Part shown: positions 1-7,200 of the stretch, in pieces
How positions within the stretch are numbered: the first letter of the stretch is position 1
How the letters are laid out: each line of letters begins with the position of its first letter
Assembly (NCBI GenBank): GCA_946545145.1
Contig: CAMNNG010000034.1
Location: 1-11,646 of the forward strand
DNA length: 11,646 nt
Source of the DNA: an uncultured Bacillota bacterium
GTDB taxonomy: Bacteria > Bacillota > Clostridia > Peptostreptococcales > Anaerovoracaceae
Direction of reading: 5' to 3'
Program-made: the position numbers and the translations under genes
Notes under the pieces: generated by a model
What the model saw: only the letters and a program-made list of their open reading frames with translations
What the model was told of the DNA's origin: nothing
The model's database searches: none

Positions 1-77
1 TTGCATCTTCGGCTTTGCATTTGCATTTGCTTAATGAAGCCGTTGTGCCCAAACAAAAAACTGCAATGCACCACTTC

Positions 78-161
78 GTGAATCTTCGTTCACGTTACAC
101 TCTGATTCTACCGCCTTTCTGAGAGCCAGTCAAGTGAATATATATTCACGAGAACCGGTTC
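78..161. repeat. Cluster of short palindromes in the left flank
   Basis: Three inverted repeats lie close together. GTGAA-N6-TTCAC occurs at 78-93 and again at 134-149, where the second copy (GTGAATATATATTCAC) is a perfect 16-bp palindrome. A third, GAACCGGTTC, is at 152-161. The two GTGAA/TTCAC sites are 56 bp apart, centre to centre, and flank a promoter-like pair of boxes. They could be a repressor operator pair for a gene to the left of the window. The 134-149 copy could instead be the subterminal hairpin of a transposon right end, because TTGAC follows it directly on the minus strand. The repeats are seen directly; both roles are inferred. Confidence 0.5.
105..133 (-). promoter_or_regulatory. 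Predicted sigma-A-type promoter reading left out of the window
   Basis: On the minus strand TTGACT (128-133) is separated by exactly 17 bp from TAGAAT (105-110), close to the vegetative consensus. Transcription would start near position 98 and run off the left edge, after the terminator of the ECF operon. The -35 box directly abuts the perfect palindrome at 134-149, and the matching GTGAA-N6-TTCAC site at 78-93 would lie just downstream of the start. The main alternative is that TTGAC here is the cleavage site of a decayed IS200/IS605 right end and the promoter resemblance is chance. No start codon with a good ribosome binding site is visible before the edge. Confidence 0.4.
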
Positions 162-269
162 CTGTTTTGTTTTTCATATCTTTGTGACTTTATATGGCAT
201 GTCATGATCTTGACGCGATCTGAAACTGTATGGAAGCATTCTGAAATGAATTGGAATGTGTATGACTTC

Positions 270-350
270 TTATGCGCTCTCACGCACTCTTTTCTCTTTC
301 AGCAGCCGCCGGCCTTCCTCCCGGATATTCCTCGCTGCATCGTGTTCCTC
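270..350 (-). pseudogene. Relic of the C-terminus of an IS200/IS605-type TnpB
   Basis: This stretch reads EEHDAARNIREEGRRLLKE and ends at a TAA (270-272) after KRVRESA. TnpB/OrfB proteins of the IS200/IS605 group end in a zinc-ribbon tail of the form HDRDxNAAxNIxxEGLRLL. The relic keeps the H-D, the AARNI, the EG and the RLL, and appears to lack about four residues (RDxN) between HD and AA. No start codon, no CxxC zinc knuckle and no RuvC motifs are found upstream. The reading frame is the same as that of the methyltransferase beyond its stop, which is probably coincidence. About 135 bp downstream lies a hairpin followed by TTGAC, a plausible right end. This is a short match recognised by eye; a chance helical peptide cannot be excluded. 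Confidence 0.45.
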
Positions 351-380
351 ACCAACTCGAGGCCATGACCCGTAAACCCA

Positions 381-413
381 AATAATACAAAGGCGGCACC
401 TTCTGATGCCGCC
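381..413 (-). terminator. Rho-independent terminator of the ECF operon
   Basis: A perfect 7-bp stem (GGCGGCA at 392-398, TGCCGCC at 407-413) with an 8-nt loop is followed on the minus strand by the T-rich run TTTGTATTATTT. It begins 40 bp after the methyltransferase stop codon, as expected for the end of the five-gene operon. Confidence 0.85.
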
Positions 414-452
414 GTGCTCTGCACTGTACGTATCACTTATCACTGCATCCGA

Positions 453-1037
453 TCATCTCTTTTTCCCGCACACCTGATACATCCTGTCATCTGATATCAC
501 GCAGTACACACTAAACCAGCGCTCCATCAGTCCAGACAGTTCATCCGCAGGCAGCAGTCCGATTGAGTAAGGTGCTGCCGCACCTTCATGATGATGGTTT
601 ATCGTTTCTCTTCCCGCTCCGTGAGCGACGGAGAGGACTCCGCCTTTCTTCAACTGACCGGCAAGGCTTTCGATCAGGCTCTCCGGATCAAAAAAGTGAG
701 GGAATGCATTATATACCATGCAGACATCGTATTCCGCATCAGGCAGCTCTTCGACATCTGCGCAGATGACATCGATGTTCTCATATCCAGATGCCTTCCC
801 GCTTGCTATCTCTGCCATCTTCTGTGAGATGTCCACTCCTATGACATGTCCCGCGTTTCTGCTTATATAGTCTTCGAACAGGACTCCTGTCCCGCACGCT
901 ACGTCGAGCACGCGGGTCCCTCTCTCCACGCCCGCGTTATCCATTATGTCAGCTATGACGCTGTCGTCCTTTTTCTGGTGGTCGTCCCACGAGGGCGCGC
1001 ACCTGTCGAAGAATTCTTTTATTCCGTTTTTATCCAT
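453..1037 (-). CDS. Class I SAM-dependent methyltransferase, last gene of the ECF operon
   Basis: This is a soluble protein of 194 residues with a Rossmann-type methyltransferase fold. Motif I is VLDVACGTG (residues 43-51), the acidic ribose-binding residue is D69 in GVDIS, motif II is ADVEELP (93-99), and NAFPHF (110-115) occupies the motif IV region. A His-rich stretch, HGAGRETINHHH (139-150), follows the beta-5 region and may form part of the acceptor site. The substrate is unknown. An ATG at 1052 overlaps the S-component stop as ATGA, but I chose 1037 because a good ribosome binding site (GAGGAG, 7-8 bp spacing) sits right before it; using 1052 adds only MRRET. Its place in a vitamin importer operon suggests that it acts on the imported compound, but that is inference. 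The fold is certain, the role is not. Confidence 0.85.
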   Translation of the reverse strand: MDKNGIKEFFDRCAPSWDDHQKKDDSVIADIMDNAGVERGTRVLDVACGTGVLFEDYISRNAGHVIGVDISQKMAEIASGKASGYENIDVICADVEELPDAEYDVCMVYNAFPHFFDPESLIESLAGQLKKGGVLSVAHGAGRETINHHHEGAAAPYSIGLLPADELSGLMERWFSVYCVISDDRMYQVCGKKR

Positions 1038-1048
1038 TGTTTCTCTCC

Positions 1049-1618
1049 TCATTTACCAGCTTGCACCGCGGAATCACGCCGCTGATATCTCTCGGGTATC
1101 AGATGCGCCCTCATCAGAGCAAAGATGATGGTCGGTATGAATACGAACTGGATCAGTGTGCCCGGCCACGATGTGACCACATATCCTCCGATCCACATCG
1201 CGAGCGAATATGAACCCTTTGTAAAAATAAATGCTCTTGTCAGACCTGCTATCACTCTTCCGGCTATGATCGCGATGGTCAGGCTGATATACAGATCGGC
1301 ATATACGCTTCCTGTCCTGATCTTCTTCATGAGGATGCCCGTTATCACTCCATATACCGCAAGCTCAGCCATCATGCTCGGCAGAAGGGCCACAGGCGGC
1401 ATCCCGGACAACGCGCTCGATATCGCGGGGCCTGATATACCACAAAGAAGTCCATACTGCCATCCGCATACGAGCCCGCAGATGAACACAGGAATGTGCA
1501 TCGGACAGAATATAGACCCAGCGTTCTGTATACCGTGGAAAAAGAGCGGCAGTATATAGCAAAGAGCGATACACACCGCACATATTATCGATTTTTTTAC
1601 ACTAGTCATCTCACTCAT
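1049..1618 (-). CDS. ECF transporter S component (substrate-binding membrane protein)
   Basis: This 189-residue, very hydrophobic protein has about six membrane segments, the size and topology of ECF S components, which bind a vitamin and topple in the membrane when docked on EcfT. TM1 carries an AxxxA motif (A14, A18) of the kind that contacts EcfT. The loop after TM1 contains GSIFCPMHIP (residues 34-43), followed by the Gly-rich stretch CGLVCGWQYGLLCG. The gene lies 21 bp after ecfT and overlaps the methyltransferase by ATGA, so it is the dedicated S component of the adjacent module. I cannot assign it to RibU, ThiT, BioY, FolT or another named specificity. The neighbouring transcobalamin-like surface protein makes a corrinoid-type ligand a reasonable hypothesis. 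A second Met at residue 4 is an alternative start. Confidence 0.85.
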   Translation of the reverse strand: MSEMTSVKKSIICAVCIALCYILPLFFHGIQNAGSIFCPMHIPVFICGLVCGWQYGLLCGISGPAISSALSGMPPVALLPSMMAELAVYGVITGILMKKIRTGSVYADLYISLTIAIIAGRVIAGLTRAFIFTKGSYSLAMWIGGYVVTSWPGTLIQFVFIPTIIFALMRAHLIPERYQRRDSAVQAGK

Positions 1619-1639
1619 CTTCTGTTTGTTTCCACCTTT

Positions 1640-2434
1640 CTATATCACTATCTGAACTGCGCATACACAGGCGCATACGAGCAGCATAACTACAGACCTC
1701 AGATCGATTTTTTTCTTTTCTTTCGCCGTCCTGTTCTTCGCACCTCTATACCCTCTTGCCTCCATCGCTTCAGCAAGTTCGTCGGCGCGTTTGAACGATG
1801 ATATGAATATCGGGACTATCATCGGCAGCAGAGCCATGGCGCGTTCTCTCAACTTGCCGCTTTCGAACCTTGCGCCTCTGGCTATCTGGGCCTTCCTTAT
1901 CTCGTCGCTCTCCTCGAGGATCGTTGGTATGAACTGTATCGCGATCGACAGTATCATTGCTATCTCCTCCGCCGGCAAGCCGATATATCTCAGAGGATGC
2001 AGCAGCGACTCTATCGCGCTCATCAGCTCCATCGGCGAGGTAGTCCTCGTCAGTATCCCGCTCATGACTATTACCAGAGCTATCCTCAGGACGACGTTCG
2101 CTCCCTGTATCATGCCCTCCCTCGAAAGCGAGAATATGAGAAAGTGCCATATCGGATCCTCTGATGTGTAGAAGAGAGAGTTCATCACGAATATCAGTAT
2201 CAGGAACGGGCCCAGCCTTCTGACAGATGAGAGCACAGAATTCACGCTCAGTCCCGCAGCCTTGCCCAAGGCGGCCATGAAAACAAACATGACAGCGTAG
2301 CCTGCAGGCGAGTCTGTGAATATCACAGCGCATATCATTATCAGAAAAGCCAGCAGCTTCGCGCGCTCGTCCATGCGATGGAGCAGAGTCTCTCCCGGTA
2401 CATATTTACCTGTCATGCCTCTGTCCATCATCAT
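1640..2434 (-). CDS. ecfT: ECF transporter transmembrane protein EcfT
   Basis: This 264-residue membrane protein couples the two ATPases to the S component. It has several hydrophobic helices (for example about residues 27-55, 75-90, 110-128 and 155-172, plus one at the C-terminus). Its two cytoplasmic coupling-helix motifs, A-R-G, are both present: AQIARGARF (ARG 185-187) and AMEARGY (ARG 226-228). The conserved SFKRADELAEAMEARGY context is typical of the family. The start overlaps the ecfA2 stop as ATGA, indicating translational coupling; Met2, Met3 and Met7 are possible alternative starts. It is transcribed with ecfA1 and ecfA2 ahead of it and the S gene after it. Length and motifs are normal. 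Confidence 0.96.
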   Translation of the reverse strand: MMMDRGMTGKYVPGETLLHRMDERAKLLAFLIMICAVIFTDSPAGYAVMFVFMAALGKAAGLSVNSVLSSVRRLGPFLILIFVMNSLFYTSEDPIWHFLIFSLSREGMIQGANVVLRIALVIVMSGILTRTTSPMELMSAIESLLHPLRYIGLPAEEIAMILSIAIQFIPTILEESDEIRKAQIARGARFESGKLRERAMALLPMIVPIFISSFKRADELAEAMEARGYRGAKNRTAKEKKKIDLRSVVMLLVCACVCAVQIVI

Positions 2435-3288
2435 TTGCCGCCTCTTTCAGAGACCCTGACGATCTCGCTTATCAGGTCATCATACCGGATGGTATCAGGA
2501 CTGACCCCTATGCCGCGCGTCCTCAGAGCATGCGCGATCCTTCTCGCGGCGCTCACATCCACGCCTGCCTGAGCCACACTCTCCATATCACGGAAGACAT
2601 CCTTCGTATCACCTGTCATCGTGATCTCGCCGTCGCTCATTATGATGACGCGGTCAGCGCACTCCGCGACCATATCAGCATTATGAGATACTATCGCGAT
2701 CCCGGTACCGTCTTTTTTCAGTTTTTTCAGGAGATGTATAAACTTTTCCCTTCCAAACGGGTCCAGACCCGCTACCGGTTCATCGAGAATCAGATACTTC
2801 GGTCTTATCGCAAGCACACCTGCTATCGCAAGCCTCCTCTTCTCTCCGCCGGAAAGACCCAGCGGCGATTTGCCGCCGACTTCGTCCGGATCGAAGCCCA
2901 TTATCTCAAGAGCCCATCTGATATTTGCTCTTTTCTCTTCATCTGTCATATCGAGATGCTTCAGGCCGAATCCGACATCCTTTGCGACCGTTGTCTCAAA
3001 GAGCTGCTTCTCAGGATACTGAAAAACGACTCCCAGCTTTGCCCGGAGCGCTGTCCTGTCGAATCCGCGATCGCAGATGTCCTCTCCATCGACCATGACC
3101 CTGCCCGACTCGGCATCGAGAAGCCCTGCCATCACCTGTATCAAAGTCGACTTGCCGCATCCGGTCTTTCCCATTATCGCGGTGATGAGTCCTTCTTTGA
3201 TCTCGGCGCTCACGCCTTTCAGCACCGCCTCTTCGGCCGGACTCTCTCTGTCATATCTGTATACTATTCTCTCCGTTGTTATCGACAT
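2431..3288 (-). CDS. ecfA2: ECF transporter ATP-binding protein EcfA2
   Basis: This 285-residue ABC ATPase is the second of the EcfA pair that forms the heterodimer powering vitamin import. Walker A is GKTGCGKST (40-48), the Q-loop region is VVFQYPEKQLF (88-98), the signature is LSGGE (145-149, the usual EcfA2 variant of LSGGQ), Walker B is YLILDE (165-170) and the H-loop His is H202 in VSHNADM. All catalytic positions look intact. It overlaps the end of ecfA1 by 10 bp, with a GGAG ribosome binding site about 5 bp before the ATG, and its own stop overlaps the ecfT start. The short C-terminal extension is of the kind found in EcfA dimers. Confidence 0.96.
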   Translation of the reverse strand: MSITTERIVYRYDRESPAEEAVLKGVSAEIKEGLITAIMGKTGCGKSTLIQVMAGLLDAESGRVMVDGEDICDRGFDRTALRAKLGVVFQYPEKQLFETTVAKDVGFGLKHLDMTDEEKRANIRWALEIMGFDPDEVGGKSPLGLSGGEKRRLAIAGVLAIRPKYLILDEPVAGLDPFGREKFIHLLKKLKKDGTGIAIVSHNADMVAECADRVIIMSDGEITMTGDTKDVFRDMESVAQAGVDVSAARRIAHALRTRGIGVSPDTIRYDDLISEIVRVSERGGK

Positions 3289-4097
3289 AGCAGCTCCGTG
3301 AGTTCCTCTTCAGTAAGCGGGCACCTGTCAAGCTGCACCCCGCGTTCCAGAAGATCATAGTAGACTCTGACAGGCATGGGCGGCATCATCCCCGCGCTCT
3401 TCAGTCTTTCCCGGTCAGTCAGGACATTCTCCGGCGCGCCGCTGCATACCACTTTCCCTGAATCCATCAGTATCACCCTGTCCGCTGAAACGCACTCCTC
3501 GATATAATGGGTGATCATTATTATCGTCTTGCCGCTCTCATGCAGCTGACGAATGATGCTGAGGACCTCGCTTCGTCCCCTCGGGTCGAGCATCGATGTA
3601 GCCTCATCGAAAATGACGATGTCCGGCTCTACTGCCAGCACTCCTGCGAGCGCGACTCTCTGCTTCTGTCCTCCGGACAGAGTATGAGGCGCTCTGTTCT
3701 CAAAGCCTTTCATTCCTACAGCATCAAGAGCCTTTTCGACCCTTGTCGGGATTTCCTCACGCGGCACCAGATAGTTTTCAAGTCCAAAAGCTACATCATC
3801 GAAAACGACAGGCGCGACGAATTGATTGTCCGGATTTTGGAAGACCATACCGCTGAGTCTTCTTAGATCCCATATATTCTTCTTTCCCGAAGCATCTATA
3901 CCGCCAACGATCAGTTCTCCTTCCTGAAGAGAGAGCAGGGCATTGAAGTGCCTGATCAGTGTCGATTTTCCGCTGCCGTTTCTTCCAAGCAGCGCGACCA
4001 GTTCTCCTTTTTTCACATCCAAACTGACCCCGCTCACAGCGGCTCTGCCTGCTGAATCATATCTATATGAAACATCTCTGCAAGTGATCATGTCCAT
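3279..4097 (-). CDS. ecfA1: ECF transporter ATP-binding protein EcfA1
   Basis: This 272-residue ABC ATPase is the first gene of the ECF operon. Walker A is GRNGSGKST (38-46), the Q-loop region is MVFQNPDNQF (84-93), the signature is LSGGQ (140-144), Walker B is IVIFDE (160-165) and the switch His is H197 in MITHYIEE. It is paralogous to the following ecfA2, with which it would form the heterodimer. No ribosome binding site is visible before the ATG at 4097 or before the second Met at 4091, and the predicted -10 box ends only 6 bp upstream, so the message may be leaderless. The alternative is that an upstream transcript is used and initiation is weak. Confidence 0.95.
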   Translation of the reverse strand: MDMITCRDVSYRYDSAGRAAVSGVSLDVKKGELVALLGRNGSGKSTLIRHFNALLSLQEGELIVGGIDASGKKNIWDLRRLSGMVFQNPDNQFVAPVVFDDVAFGLENYLVPREEIPTRVEKALDAVGMKGFENRAPHTLSGGQKQRVALAGVLAVEPDIVIFDEATSMLDPRGRSEVLSIIRQLHESGKTIIMITHYIEECVSADRVILMDSGKVVCSGAPENVLTDRERLKSAGMMPPMPVRVYYDLLERGVQLDRCPLTEEELTELLCR

Positions 4098-4103
4098 TAG
4101 ACA

Positions 4104-4132
4104 ATTGTATTTTCTGCGTCTTTTACAAACAA
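4104..4132 (-). promoter_or_regulatory. Predicted promoter of the ecfA1-ecfA2-ecfT-S-methyltransferase operon
   Basis: On the minus strand TTGTTT (4127-4132) is followed after exactly 17 bp by TACAAT (4104-4109). Transcription would start at or within a few bases of the ecfA1 ATG (4097). The -35 box lies inside the downstream arm of the large inverted repeat at 4125-4153, so a protein bound there would interfere with, or assist, RNA polymerase. The call is prediction by eye only. Confidence 0.5.
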
Positions 4133-4153
4133 CCCCCCGAGGGGGTCATTTGT
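4125..4153. promoter_or_regulatory. 29-bp inverted repeat, likely operator (or second terminator)
   Basis: On the plus strand the arms are ACAAA-CA-ACCCCC (4125-4137) and GGGGGT-CA-TTTGT (4141-4153), around the 3-bp centre CGA. In RNA read from the minus strand the CA/CA positions become UG/UG wobble pairs, giving a continuous 13-bp stem. Two roles fit: a DNA operator overlapping the -35 box of the ECF operon, or a second terminator behind the one at 4159-4191, with the weak U-rich tail TGTTTGT. A shorter C5/G4 palindrome sits at the matching place upstream of the large surface-protein gene, which favours the operator reading. Confidence 0.5.
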
Positions 4154-4158
4154 CTTTC

Positions 4159-4191
4159 AAAAAGAAGAAAGAAGAGCCGTGAGGAGGCTCT
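4159..4191 (-). terminator. Rho-independent terminator of the large surface-protein gene
   Basis: A 6-bp stem (AGAGCC at 4173-4178, GGCTCT at 4186-4191) with a 7-nt loop is followed on the minus strand by a pyrimidine/T-rich run (TCTTTCTTCTTTTTG). It starts about 25 bp after the stop codon at 4216 and separates the gene from the ECF operon promoter. Confidence 0.8.
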
Positions 4192-4215
4192 CCTTTCGGG
4201 ATATCTGCGATCAGA

Positions 4216-7200
4216 TCACTTTCTTACTTTCACGGTCTTTGTCTTCGACCATTTGCCGTAATAGATCTCACCGTTGACTTTCTTGTAGGCGCGGATCTTC
4301 ACCTTGTAGCTGCCCTTCTTCATTTTCCTGAATACCCGTTTGATGGTCTTCTTCTTGGCGAGCTTCTTGGTCTGCTTCATCTTGACCGTCTTGACAGTCT
4401 TTCCTGTCTTCTTGCTGACGACCTTGATCTGATAGCCTGTCACGCCCTTCTTTATTGTCTTCCACTTGACGGTGAATGACTTCTTTCCCTTCTTGGCCTT
4501 TGCGCTCTTGATCGTTACTCTCTTCGGAGTGTACTTCTTCTTGAGCTCTTTTACGGCCTTCTTGGCTTTGTTCAGCTGTGCACCTGTCTTATTGACGATG
4601 TTTTCGGTTTCACTCTTCACCGGCGCAAGTCTGTCTGTCAGGCCATCGAGCTTTTTCACAGGAGATGATACGCCTGCTTCTTCAGCCGCCTTCCTGGCAT
4701 CCTTGATGGCCTGTTCTGCCGCTTTCACCTTAGACGATGCCAAAGCCGCAGCGTCGGCTGCTTTCTGAGCAGCCTCGAGAGCCTTACTGCCCGGTGTCTT
4801 CGCTGCCTTATCTGCAGCTTCCTTTGCTTTCTTCGCATCGGCCAGAGCCTTTTCAGCAGCTCCTACCGCTTTTTCCGCTTTGCTTACAGCATCGTTTACC
4901 GAGATGTTTTCCTTCTCTACACGGACGTAGAGTATCGAAGGCTCTTTGCTTCCGCTCTGGACGATCACTCGAATGATACCCTTGTCGAAGTCGAATTCAT
5001 CGGCATCGCCATAGCTTCTCTCGTTTGCGCGAAGGTCATTGATATACACGTTCTCTGCATCGGCCGCCTCGACAGATACGTCGAATGCATTCGATTTGAC
5101 AACTGCAGTGTAGAGCTTCCTGTCGGGACTTACAGCTATATTGTTATCCCCTACTTTGATGCTTGCCGGAGCAGGTGTCACACCTACTGCATCTTCATCC
5201 GCATCATTTGCGACCATGAACGCGACTCTGCCCTGACCGCCCTTGTCGGCACCGCTCGTCTTTATCATAGATGCGGACGATACCTTGACATAGTTTATCT
5301 CGTCCAGTTCGACCGGCTCGCCCTTAGCGTCTACAGCCCATGAAATATCATATCCATCGCCGTATCCGTCATAGTCTTCGACGTACGGGTTTCCTGCATG
5401 TTCTGCATACTTCTGCCCGGAGGCTATCTGGCTTGCCTTGTGAGCTCCGACATATCCCCATGCATAAGACATAGGTGAAGAATCAACGGAATCATAATTG
5501 AGTCCATTGGCTCCGAGGAGGAGTGTTCCGCTGAACTTCATATCGCCTTCATAGAGCGGATATGACTTCTCATCAGGATAAGCCCATCCTGTCGAGCCGC
5601 TTCTTCCGAGACTGTCTTTGAATGCAGCTGTTCCGTTGTCGTTCGAATACTCAACGCTGTAGTTCCAGACTGCGTTCCTGTCATAGTGCTCGGAGCCCGC
5701 AAGTTCATACCACTTCTTTCCGTCCTTTGAGACGAAGACAGAACTTGCTGCAGGGTTCGAATCCGATACTGATCTGGCAAATACACTGAAATCTATTCCG
5801 TAAGGATTGTTCGGACTGTTCTTGATACCGTCCTTGTAGTAATAGGTCACGTATCCGCCGAAGCTTCCCAGACCTATCTTGCTGGCGAGAGCGCCCGTAC
5901 TCTTTATCGTCTTCTCAGGATAGAGTCCCGTCGGGTTGTACGAATCATCCTTGTTCGTATTCGTTCCGCCTACATTCATGAATTCGGACACTTGATCCGG
6001 AAGGCCCTTTGTATCTGCTGTTTCTGTTACCTTCTCGAGCTTGATATTGCTTACGCACGATGCACGCATACCGTCGATGTCTTTTGCTATAGCAACATAT
6101 CTGTCATTGCCGTAAGAACTCGTCGGTTTGATGTTGATCATGAACGATCCGTCCTCTTCAGCATCAAGCTTGTTGCTGTCGTTGTACAGCGAGTATGTTC
6201 CGGTAGCGCAGTAAGCTGCCGCATCCTTATCATTAGGTACAGCCTTGATGTCTACATCTGTCACATCTGCAGGAACTATTGCCGAAAGCGTCGGGTTCTG
6301 TTCCGAGTATTCCGGAGTCATCAGTTTGCACCCATCAGAAACGATCTCAAGGCTCTTGAATCTCAGATCCTCCGGAGATACCGGGATCTGCTTGACTTCG
6401 AGCGTGTAGGCTTTTGCATTTGCATTCTGCCACGGATCTTCCGATGCGGCTTCCGACGTGGCATAGTCCTTATCGCTGACGCACTGTACGTTCAATCTAA
6501 CAGTATCCTCTCCTTCTTTGAATGAAAGCTTGTCCGTCTTGAGCGTTCCTATACCTTCTTTGTATGTGTCGTCTCCGTCAAGGGCATATCTTATATGTGC
6601 GCCCTCACTGTCCGAAGCGACCAGATCAACAGTGAATTCATCCACATCATTGAATAAATGTCCGCGAATCTTATCATTGTTTCCTATCCCGCTGTATGAA
6701 GACACCGTCGAATATGAACTATACGATTTTTTGTAGTTCCATTCATCGTCCATGATGAAGAGAGTACCCTCTTTCTGATCAGCGAATTGGAGTGAACCCG
6801 AAAGATCTCTTCCTTCAGGACTGATGTTCATCTTGTCCATCGTCGCCTTGTCAGAGCGGTCTCTGTTCACAGTGAATTTGTATGATTTAGTAAGCGAAGG
6901 ATCGCTTGCTGAGATCACTTTGATCTCGATCTTGTTTTCAAGCGGGTGGAGATTCACGACCATATCCTTAGCGGACTCGCCGTTTGCTACCTCTTTGCCG
7001 TCGAGATATGCCTCGACTTTGACATCCTTTCCGAAAAGCGGGAAGAAAGTCATCTTTGTTGTAGAGCTCTTTGTGTAGAGCGTATCGTCTATATCTCCAT
7101 ATACATCGACCCAGTTTCCGCTGATCGAATACAGGTTGCCTGACGGACCTGCATAGTCATCATCGTATCCTGTCGTGCTCGTCAGTCTTGACGATGTGTC

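Noticed and set aside
14..30. TTTGCATTTGCATTTGC short tandem repeat at the left edge
   Set aside because: It has only about three units at the window edge and no partner copies; too short to call an array.
2431..4097. ecfA1 and ecfA2 as a recent tandem duplication with one decaying copy
   Set aside because: Both keep all ABC catalytic motifs and show the expected A1/A2 differences (LSGGQ versus LSGGE); the pair is the normal heterodimer.
4098..4215. Possible cobalamin or other riboswitch ahead of the ECF operon
   Set aside because: The gap is only 118 bp and is filled by a terminator, an inverted repeat and promoter boxes; no B12-box-like or other conserved riboswitch core is seen. The leader before 9318 is likewise too short.
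4219..4540. Repeated CTTCTTG-like runs in the DNA
   Set aside because: They reflect the Lys-rich protein tail (AAG/AAA codons read on the minus strand) rather than a DNA repeat; the same holds near 9514-9850.
4216..4540. LPXTG or other sortase signal at the end of the giant protein
   Set aside because: The C-terminus is a basic Fn3-like domain ending KVRK, with no LPXTG motif, hydrophobic helix or terminal anchor pattern.
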